Shown here in pieces: positions 44,201-56,200 of a stretch of 61,119 nucleotides of DNA. The first letter of the stretch is position 1; each line of letters opens with the position of its first letter. The position numbers and the translations under genes are program-made. The notes beneath the pieces were generated by a model that was given only the letters and a program-made list of their open reading frames with translations, ran no database searches and was not told where the DNA came from. This stretch comes from CAYVTD01 sp964577665 (GTDB taxonomy: Bacteria > Bacteroidota > Ignavibacteria > Kapaibacteriales > UBA2268): contig CAZOBD010000007.1 of NCBI GenBank assembly GCA_964577665.1, positions 1-61,119 on the forward strand, written 5' to 3'.

Positions 44201-47200
44201 CTTACGATGATGTCGATGTTTGCGAACACGACTACGTAACGCTTCAGTGGAATGCTTCATCAGACAACGAAACACCATCAAACGGACTATCCTATAATAT
44301 ATACATAAGCAGAACTCCTTTTGCAAACGACGTAAAACCCGGCATGGCGGATAACTCTGCCGCAAATACCGGCTTCCGCCGCATAGTCAGGATAGGTAAC
44401 GCGGGTGCAAACACAAGCTATACATTTACTAATCCCGGTTCGGGAGTTTATTACTGGGGCGTACAGGCAATAGATGCAGGCTTTGCAAGTTCATCTTTTA
44501 CAAGCTCTACTTTCTCGCTTTGCCCGAAAGTGGACTTTACCGGTCAGCATCCGTCGGATGTAACGACCTGCCCCGGACTCAGCGTATCTTACTCATCCGA
44601 TCCTCAATTTGCCATTGAGTATATATGGCAGTATAACAAAAATGACGGCTCCGGCTGGCAGGATGTAACAGATGCAGGCACACCTTTCGCCTACACTTTC
44701 CATTCCTACAACAAAACGGTTATAATTAACAATGTTGAGTATTCAGTTGTTGCTCAAACTCGTCTCGAGATAGATCCCGTTACTGTCAGTCTGCACGACT
44801 ACAAATTCCGGCTGAAAGCCGGAAATAAATGCTGTCCTGGTTTAGGGGCAGATTATGTAGAATCGGATCCTGCGACGCTATGGGTCTATCAGCATGCCGC
44901 ATTTACTTCTCATCCGGCGGATTATTTCGCATGTCAGGACGGCAGCGCATCATTTACTGCTGAAGCCGCATCCCCGAATGAAGGTCCATATCAATGGCAG
45001 GTATGTTACTTGAACGATTACTCGGATGTTTTCGACTGGGGCGCCGGCGGCACCGGAAACGGTGAATTAAGAGACCCGGTTTCCATAGCTTATGACGACA
45101 ACGGAAACGTTTACGTAGTGGATGCAGGTAATTCGAGGATACAGAAATTCTCTTCTGACGGTGTTTATGAAAGAAAATGGGGCAGCTACGGCTCCGGCAA
45201 TTATCAATTTAGGAATCCTGTGGGCATAGCTGCAAACTCGAACACGGTATTTGTAGCAGATAAATATAATTTCCGCATACTGGTATATGACCAGAACGGT
45301 GTATTCCTCCGCAAATGGGGACAAAACGGATACAATCCTGAAGACTTCAAGATGATTACAGCCGTTGCCGTGGATGCTAACGGTTATGTCTATGTAACTG
45401 ATGAGCTTTTGGGTGTCGTTAAGAAATTTGACAATCTCGGCAATCATAAAGTAAACTTCGGCTCTGCCAACCTTACATCGCCTCAGGGTGTTGCTGTTGC
45501 TGCAAACGGTGATGTTTTCGTCAGCGACGACGGCAAGGTTAAAAAATTCGTTAAAGTTAATGAAACAACCTATAATTACTCAGATGAATGGACATCATCA
45601 AATCCGAAAGGACTTGATGTGGATATGCACGGCAACGTATTTGTTGTTGATGAAGTAAACGATGAAGTAAAGAAATTTAATAAATATAAAGATAACACAG
45701 CGGATCTTAATTCCGGACAGCTTAACCTGCCTTTGGATGTAGCTGTTACTCAGGACGGAAAGACAGCATTTGTATGCAGCTACGGCGGTGACGAAGTCGT
45801 CAGATATTCAGTTGAATGGCAGGATATCAGCGGCGGCGGCGATTACAGCGGATATACAAATACGATTTTAAATGTCAACAGTAATATCACCTTAAAAGAT
45901 CAGTCGGAATACAGGCTGGCAAATATAATTGACGGATGTCCCGACAATGATTATTCACGCAGCTATTCCAATTCAGCAACATTGACCGTTGCCGAAGAAC
46001 CAGCATTTACAGGTCAGCCGGCAGATGCAACCGCCTGTGAAGGAGACAATGCCTACTTTGCGGTATCTTTGACAAACCAAAATGAAATAAAGTGGGAATT
46101 TTCGACTAATAACGGTTCTAACTGGGCAGACGTAACCGATAATGGAGAATACTCAGGCTCAGAAACAGTAAATCTTACAGTTTCACTTGTTGATTTTGCA
46201 AAAAATAATTTTTATTTCAGAGCAAAGGCAAGGAATCATGGCTGCCCGGCAGACTGGGAGAATTCTTCACCTGCAAGCCTTACCGTAGTTCCCGAGCCGA
46301 CAATAACATTCACAGGACCGGAAACAAATACCTTTATGTGTGAGGATGGCAGCGCAGATTTTGAAATGTCGGTATCTCCTGAACCTTCTCAAACTTACAT
46401 TTACGATTTCAAATGGCAGCGCAAAACAGGCTCCGGTTGGAATGATATAAGCGGATATCCGTTCTCCGGAACTGATACGAGGACACTTTCCATATTGGAC
46501 GGAAACGGAATCGACAGCGCTGATCAATTCAGACTGCTTGTAAGAATTAATGACTGTCCGGCAGGGGACCGGGACGGGTATGAGTCACCGGTAATTACCG
46601 TAAATCATATTTTAAGCCCCGTTTTTGTAAACTGCTATCCTTCTCCTGAAAGTATCTATGCCTGCGAAGAGTACGGCGTATCGTTCTCTTTCAGTGATGC
46701 CGATATTAGCAATGATAATACATATCAATGGCAGTATGCGAAAAATGAGGACTTTACATTAGCATTTACTATTGAAGACGCTCCGGGATACGGTACTCTC
46801 GACAATCCTTCGGGTATTGCATTCGGACCGGGAAATGTGCTTTACGTTGTTGACTCAGGTAAAGACAGAATTATGAAATTTGACGCCGATGGCAGTCATC
46901 TTCTGAAATTCGGAGAAGAAGGCCTACACGACGGGCAGTTCCAGCATCCTTACGGCATAGCCGTCGATCCTGCGGGAAATGTATGGGTAACCGACAAAGT
47001 CCTGCACAGGATTACGAAATTTGATTCCGGCGGCAATTTTCAAACTAATTGGGGTTCTCAGGGACCCGGTATAGATCAGGTAGATAATCCTTCCGGCATA
47101 GCCGCGGATGAAAACGGCAATGTTTACGTAGCCGATACTGACAATGACAGAATAATGGTTACCAACTCATCCGGTAATTATTTAAGAAACTGGGCTGTAA

Positions 47201-50200
47201 CCAAACCGAGAGGCATAAAAGTTTATAATGGATATGTTTATGTAACTCACGGAAACGACGGGTTCAAGAAATTTGATAAAAACGGCAGTGAAATATCAAT
47301 AAGCGACAAAGATTTCGGTTCTAATCTCCGGCTATTTGATTTCGGACCATTCGGATATTTTTATGCTGCCGACAAGGGCGGCGGATCAATTTTGAAACGT
47401 GAATCCGACGGCACTTCCCAGGTTACTGCAACTGCAAATCCTTCGGAACCCGTAGGAGCAGCCGTTAACCACGCAAACAACTACTTATATATAACCGACC
47501 ATACTAATGACAGAGTAGAAGTTTATTCTCCCGACTGGGAAGACATTTCTGATAATTCCGTATTCTCAGGCTCTCAGACAAGAACTCTGGCAATCAGCGA
47601 TCCGACCGGTATGCACGGATGGTATTTCCGCCTGCGTGCAAGCAATACAATGACCGGACATCAGTGTCCCTCCACATGGGTAAGTTCATGTCCTGCAACT
47701 CTTGAAGTACACGAACAGCCTGTATTTGCAACTGCCGCTTATAATCAGACCGTATGCTATCAGTGGGACGGAAGCTCTACATATACAATAAATATGGAAG
47801 TAAACCCGGCAACTACTTATCAGTGGAAATGGTTTGACGGCAGTGTTTGGGAGGATCTCTCATCAGATGATCATTATTCAGGAGTCAACACTCCCGACCT
47901 GAGCATAGCAGCAGATTATAATCTCGGCGGAGATCCTGATCTTGCAAACCAGATGTACAGACTCGAAGTACAAAACAACGGCTGTCCGGATACATGGGCA
48001 AAATCAGGCGTGGTAACTCTGCACTTTGAGGTACTTCCCTATTTTGATCAGCAGCCTGCAGATGTAACAGCCTGCGCCGGCGAAAGCGCCACATTCTTTG
48101 CAAGCGCTACGTTTACAACCGGCGGAGGACTGGAATGGCAGTACCGCGATCTGCTGGATTATTCTACATCGCAGACTTTCGGCGGTTACGGATACGACCA
48201 GGGACAGTTTGAGCATCCCATAGTAATTGCAGTTGATGGTGAGGGATATGTTTACATAACAGATTCCAATCCGAGAAATCACAGAATACAGAAATTTACA
48301 CCCGACGGACAAACCGTTATTGATGAGTTCGGCGAGTTCGGCGTTGGATACGGACAGTTTTACAAACCTTACGGCATAGCCGTAACTCCTGATGGAAATG
48401 AAGTTTACATAACAGACAGAAACAACCACCGCGTACAGGTGTTTGCCCGCTCCAGCGGCACTTACGGCATAGCTAGGCAGTGGGGCGGCTTAGGCAGCGG
48501 CAGCGGACAGTTCAACAAGCCCCGCGGCATCGATGTTTTTGATTATGCGGGACAAAGAAGGGTTATCGTTGCAGACCAAGACAACAACAGAGTACAGGTC
48601 TTTGATGCAAATGGTAATTACATAACCGAATTTAACGGCAGCGGCTCGGCGGGCGGCGAATTTGAAAACCCGACGGGGCTGGCTATCGACGGTATCGGAT
48701 TTGTATATGTGGTTGATCATAAAAAGCATATTGTACAGAAATGGGTTACCTACGACGGCGGCAACACTTTTGAATACTATGACCAAATTGGAACCGGATA
48801 CAGCAGAGCCGACGGACAGTTCAGCTATCCCGAAGATGTTGACCACGACAAATACGATAATATTTATGTTATTGAAAGGGAATCTCCCGACTGGTCGAGA
48901 ATTCAGAAATTTGACCATCTCGGAAATCATGTTAAGAGTTTCGGTTATTACGGAAATGAATTCGGACAGTTCAATCTTCCGAAGGGAATTGGCGTCAGTC
49001 CGGCAAACAACTGGATTTATGTGTCAGACTCTCTGAAAAACAGAGTGCAGATTTTCGGCTACCCCTGGAAGAAACTCGAATCAAGCAGCAGCTTTACCGT
49101 TACAACAGGTATGACATCAGGTACTGTTTACATTCCCGACGTAACAAATATGGACGGTTTCAAATTCAGACTTAAAGCATGGAACGATGCAAACTGCTGT
49201 TTTGATTTCGGCTGCTCCAATCCCTCTTCGACAGTATATTCCGACGAAGCAGAGCTTACTGTTCCCAACGAGCCGGTTTTCTTCAGCTATAATCAGCCCG
49301 TCAGCGTAACGGTATGCGAAACTTATCCGGCAGTATTTACTTCATCGCCGTACTATTCAAACGAATACGTATGGGAAAGACTGATTGGAAACACCTGGAT
49401 GGATATAACGGATACACCGTCATATAGTGGAATAAATTCAAATACATTAACAGTAATTAACACTATTTACAATGGTCTGCACAAAGCAGTTTACCGCATG
49501 GTGGCAAGGAACAGCGGCTGTCCGCGAACAGGGGTACCCTCTGATCCGGTAACTCTTTCAATTATACCCATCCCCATCATACCTGATCCGCCGGATGCTA
49601 CCGTCTGCATAGGTGAGGATTACACTTATTCAATGCCGAATATTGTTTATTCTGATACCTGGCGCTGGCAGGGATTCAGCACAGCCGATAACAGTTGGAC
49701 TGATCTTGAAAACACTACAATGAATAATGTAACGTATTCGGGTGTTTACACTACCCAGCTTATTATACAAAATGCAAACTTGGATATTGATTACTCGCAC
49801 TTCAGGATAAAAGCTAAGCATGAAGGATGTCCGCCATCTTGGCAGTATTCCGAAGCTTCTCGTATGCTGGTACCCGAAGAACCTGACTTCAGCGGGGAAA
49901 GTCCTTCAAACCATACTGCGTGTATTAATTTCACGTATTATCTGAATTCAAATCCCGATAATGCCAATGAATATCTATGGCAGATAAAAGACGGCGGCGT
50001 ATGGACAGATTTATATGCTACCGGTCCCGGCGGAGTGAACTATAACGGATTCCAAACTACGGAATTAACTATTGTCAATCCTGCTCCTCTTGCCGGTGGG
50101 ACCCATGAGTTCAGAATGAAAGCAAGAAATGAAGGATGTCCGCGTACATGGAATATGTCGCATATAAGGACTGTAAAAGTACCTTTAATGCCTGCTGCGG

Positions 50201-53200
50201 ATATGGCAGATGCTACCGTTTGTGAAAATTACGGTATTACACTTGCGCCGGTTTCATGGAGCAATGCTAATGAATTCCAGTGGCAGATAATTACTTCGGA
50301 TGTTTACAATGAGAATAATTTTGAAGATGTTCAAAGCAGCTCTTATGCCGCCAGATTTACAGATTACACAACACCCAATCTCGATTTGAGCATGGCTGAT
50401 TACGACATGAACGGATTCTGGTTCAGATTGACGATGAGAAATGACGGATGTCCTATTTCGTGGTATGAATCTGCTCCTATGCAGCTTACCGTAAGAAAGC
50501 AGCCGGTAATTACAGGTCTTTCGCCAATGTCAACATCGGTTTGTGAAGATGAAGTTTACAATGTAACTGCAACTGTGATTGACGGTAATCTTTTTGAATG
50601 GGAATACTCTGACGACAACGGACAGAATTACTCGCTTGCATCCACACTTACGGCTGTCAGCGGTGCAAGCACCGTTAATCTTTCAGTCGGCTCCGTAACA
50701 ACTTCTATGAACGGCTGGATGTTCAGAATTAAGGCTAAGAATATAAGCTGCCCATCGACCTGGGTAACTTCCGAGGCGGCAACATTATTAATAACTCCCA
50801 AACCGCAGTTTTACAAGCATCCTCAGTCAGTTACAGTTTACTCAGGAAATCATACCTTTACGGCTGCTGCATCGCCGGCTGATACTTACAGGTGGGAAAT
50901 CATGTATCCCGGAGGTACTTGGGCGCCCGTAGTATCGAGTGCAACTTTCAGCGGAGTAAATCAGACCGCGTTGACCATAACGGATATAACCAAAGTCGGT
51001 ACTACGGTTTACAGGCTCGGTGCAAAATATATGGGCTGCAACACTACATGGACTTATTCAAACGAAGCTACTTTGTATGTGCCGAGGCAGTTTGTCTATC
51101 AGGACGATATTGACAATCTCGTACAGCTTTGCGGCTCGGCAGGCGTATGGGGCGATTACGATAACGACGGATGGCTCGACCTGCTTGTAAGCGGCGCTTC
51201 CGACAGCGGCACATTTACCAAGATATATCGCAACAACGGAGATAATTCATTTACAGAAACATTTGACTTAACAGGCGTTTACAATTCCTCGGCGGCGTGG
51301 GGCGACTACGACAACGACGGATATATTGACGTGCTTCTTTCGGGCAATACCGGTTCGGGAGTGATAACCAAGATTTACAGGAACACTTCCGGTACGGGCT
51401 TCACTGACATAAGCGCAGCTCTGACCGGAATTGAAAGCGGTAATGCCGAATGGGGCGACTACGACAATGACGGGGATCTGGATATTGTGCTTACAGGCAA
51501 CAGCGCCAGCGGCACATTTACTGCCGTTTACAGGAATGACGGAGCAGGTGTGTTTACGGATATTAATGTAGGTTTAACTGAATGCAGTAATTCTGACGTA
51601 CAGTGGGGCGACTACGATAACGATGGAAGGCTTGATATTCTTTTAACAGGAGAGTCATCTTCAGGTAAATTTGCAAAAATTTACAGAAACACTGGAGGCT
51701 CTTTCGCGGGTATTCTTGCCGCAGTTACGGAAATTTCCCACAGCGCTTCCGCATGGGGAGATTATGATCAGGACGGCGACCTTGATTTCATAATTACCGG
51801 CGACAACGGCACTAATCTTGTAACCAGACTTTACCGCAACGACGGGGGAGGAAACTTCACCGAAATAAATCCTGGCATTACGGGCTTAAAAGACGGTCAT
51901 ATTGCTTGGGGCGACTACGACAACGACGGCGATTTTGATATTGTAATCCTTGGCCTGGATAATTCGGCTACTAGAAGAATAGAACTCTACAGAAACGACA
52001 ACGGAACATTCAATATAGTACCACAGGCTGTTTCGGGATTAACAACAGATGTAGCCAACGGCGAAGCATCCTTCGGCGACTACGACAACGACGGTGATAT
52101 TGACCTGATTGTAACAGGCTGCGACGATTCAAACGGCAGATTTACCGGTGTTTATAAAAATATCGAAATCAAAGGAAACACTCCGCCATCCGCTCCTGAC
52201 AATCTTAGCGTGAACCTTTCATCCTGTTCGTCTGCTTCATTCACCTGGTCGCAAAGCAGCGACGACAATACTGATTCTGACGGATTGTCATATAATATTG
52301 TAATAAGCAAGCAGCAGGACTGGAGTGATATGATTGTATCGCCGATGGCTTGGGTAACCAGCAATACCTTCGGTTTCAGAAGAGTTGCACGCTTAGGCAA
52401 TACCAACATGAAGAACGGCTGGACTGTGGAAGGACTTGATATAGGTACATATTACTGGTCGGTACAGGCTATTGATAATGCATTCCTCGGTTCGCCTTTT
52501 GCATCGGCACAGGTATTTCATATTTCTTATCAATATGCCGGTACTCATCCCGAAGATGCCACCGTTTGTGAAAATGATTCTCATATTTTCCAGGCAGGAC
52601 CTACTAATGCAAATACTTACAGATGGTATATGTCAACGGACAACGGTATAAGCTGGGCTCAACTCGCAGATGGCGGAACTTACAGCGGCGTTCAGACTGT
52701 AAACCTGACAATAGATCATGCAGTACCTGCTTTAAGCGGTAATCTTTACAGACTTTACACACGCTTTGATAACTGCCCGTCATCATGGAACCGTTCAAAT
52801 CCTGCTGAACTTACAGTTACTCAGATACCCGACTTTACCGGAAATCAGCCTTATCCTGCTAATGCAACTGTCTGTATAGGCGATGAATACAATGTATGGG
52901 CAAATCCGGCAAATGCCGATGAATTCCAGTGGCAGATATGGAATGGCAGCATTTGGGAAGATATGGCAGGAGAAAACAGTAACACATTTACCATTTCAGC
53001 AGTAGATGTTTCTAATGATGATTCAATGTACAGACTGAAAGCTCGAAATATGGGCTGTCCGGATTCATGGATTTTCTCGGAAAGCGCTCATCTTAGAGTG
53101 CCGACTAATCCTGAATTCGGTTCATACAGTACAAGCATAACTGTCTGCGACGAAGATAATGCTTACATCACCGTGGATGTTTCAAATGCAAACGACTTGC

Positions 53201-56200
53201 AGTGGATGATAAAGCAGGGCGCGGGATATGTTAGTCTTACCAATGCCACTTATTACAGCGGAGTTAAAACCAACTCGCTTACTATATTGAATGTCAGTTC
53301 AACATTCTCCGGCAATCAATATAAACTGTATGCACAGAACGACGGATGTCCCGTACCGCCTGCCGAAACAAATGACATAATCCTTTATGTAACTGATTTA
53401 CCGGAGTTTACGGTACAGCCGGCTGATACACGCATCTGCTCGAATGTATCGACTGTTCTTACATCAAAAGCAGAACCGGCAGACCAGTATAAATGGCAGA
53501 AAGGCAACGATCTGTTTTGGGTTGATCTGACAGACAACACAGTTTACAACGGTATAAACAATACGGCGCTTACCATAAACGATCCTACGGATCTTAACGG
53601 ATGGTATTTCAGACTTTCCGCTAAAAACAGCGGTTGTCCGCTGACTTGGAAGCACTCCGACAGAGCATTGCTGACCGTTATCGGCATTCCTGATTTCACA
53701 AACGCTCAGTTACCCAATACCACAATATGTTACGGAGATTCTCATACATTTATTTCAACTCCTGAACCTGCCGATGAATATCAATGGCAGATTTGGAATG
53801 TATCTACTTGGGAAAATCTTGTCTCAGGAGGAGCATATACAGGAGTTGATGACACTAAATTCATTATTAACAATGTTGATTACAGTTACGACGGCAGCAG
53901 ATACAGACTGCTTGCAAGAAATAACGGCTGTCCTCCTACCTGGGAGATGTCTGATCCGTTTGAAATTGTAGTTCCGAGGAATCCAGAATTTTCACCTGGA
54001 AATCAGCCTTTCAGCGCTACGGCATGCCTCGGCGGAGAATGGACATTTACGGCAGCGCCCGACTATACAGATGAGTACCAATGGCAGTTCTACTACTATG
54101 CTTCCGAAACATGGTTTGACCTGCCGAATACAGGTATTTATTCTGGTACTAATACCAGCGCCCTATATATCAGCGATATAGAAGGCGTATTTGTGGGACG
54201 CTACAATCTTTACAGACTTCTTGTTAGACATCAGGGATGCCCCGCTTCATGGATATATTCTAATGAAGTATCTCTCTTTGTGCCTCAAGAGCCTGACTTT
54301 ACCGATGAACATCCTGTGAATGCTACCGCATGTGAAGGAGACCGCTGGACATTTACATCCGATCCTGAAAATGCCAATGTTTTCAAATGGCAGGTAAACG
54401 AAGGCGGCGGATGGATCGATATTACTAACGGAGGATACTACAGCGGGGCTCAAAGCAAGCATCTAATCATAGATCCTCTGCCGGTGGGCACAAGACAGTT
54501 TAGGCTGCTCGCTCAAAACGACGGCTGTCCACAGAGCTGGGCACGTTCCAACCCTGCGGAACTTTTTGTACCTGTTACACCTGTCTTTACAAATCATCCC
54601 CAGAGCAGAACACTATGTGATGCAGCAGGAGTAACATTTACTGCGTCTGCAACAAATGTAAGCCAATACAGATGGCAGCAGTACACTAATGTTCTCGGTG
54701 TTGACAGGTGGGAAAACATAACGGATGTTACAATATACAGCGGTGCCGGTACGAATACTCTTGTTGTAAGCGACCTTTCCGGATTCGACGAAATCACTCT
54801 GTTCAGGCTGACTGCCGTGAATGACGGCTGTCCGGATCCTTATCTGGCGTCGAATGTGGCAACCTTGTATCTGCCTGAAAGACTTACATTTGCAGGAAAC
54901 CATCCTTCTGATGCTACTGTTTGCGAGAGCAATACTCATCAATTTGCATCTCAGCCTGTTAATGCTCTTGATTACCAATGGCAGGTAAACAACGGCGGAG
55001 GATGGATCGATATTACTAACAATGCAGTTTACGACGGAGTTGAAAGTACATTGCTCACAATTAACGATGTCAGCGGACTCAACGGCAATTATTATCGTTT
55101 AAGCGCTCTCGGCGGCGGCTGTCCGACCACATGGACACACTCAAATGCTGCCCGTCTGCGCGTACCGCCGGCTCCCGACTTTACGGGTAACCACCCGCAG
55201 AATCAGATAATCTGCCTTAGCGGAAGTGCTGCATTTGAGTCCAATCCGGCTAATGCTAATCAATTCCTCTGGCAGAAATTCAACAATAACATCTGGGTTG
55301 ACCTAAATGAAGATCCACCCGATAATCCATACACCGGAGTTACAACAACCAGGCTTGTTATCTCAGATGTAAGCGGTCTTAACAATGCAAGATACAGACT
55401 CCGCGCCAAAAATGACGGCTGCCCTGACAACTGGGTAATATCCAATGAAGCTGCTTTGATAATAAGTACGGAACCTGACTTCAGCGGAGTTACATACACT
55501 GATGCTACCGTATGTATCAATGAAACACATACGTTTACGATTGATCCGGCAGATGCCGACGAATATCAATGGGTAAGGATCGACGGAGGCACTCCTGTTG
55601 TGCTATCGGAAGGTTCTGAGTACAGCGGTGTTACAACCGAATCATTGATAGTAACTAAATCAGCATCCGGAAACTACGAATACAAGCTTCGGGCAAGATA
55701 TAACGGATGTCCTTCTACATGGAAGGTTTCCGAAAGTGTGTATCTTGAAGTAACAGCAGATCCTGATTTCAGCGGTGTAACATATACTGATGCAACAGTA
55801 TGTCTCAAAGAAGAACACATATTTACCGTTTCTCCTTCGAATGCCGATAAATATCAGTGGATAAGAATCGATGGAGGCACTCCTGTAGTCTTAAGCAATA
55901 ATGCGGGATACACAGGAGTCAATACTCAATCGCTTACTGTAAACAAATCTTCGGCAGGTGATTTTGAATACAGACTAAGGGCAAAAAATAACAACTGTCC
56001 TTCAAGCTGGGCAGAATCCCTGAGCATGTATCTGATGGTGCTTGCCGATCCTGACTTTACGGGACAACAGCCCGCAGATGCTACGATTTGTGAAAACGGT
56101 ACACACACTTTCAGTTCAAATCCCTCAAATGCAAATGAATACAGATGGGAAATGTGGAACGGCTCTTCATTTGATGCATTGACATCGGGCGAAGGGTTTA

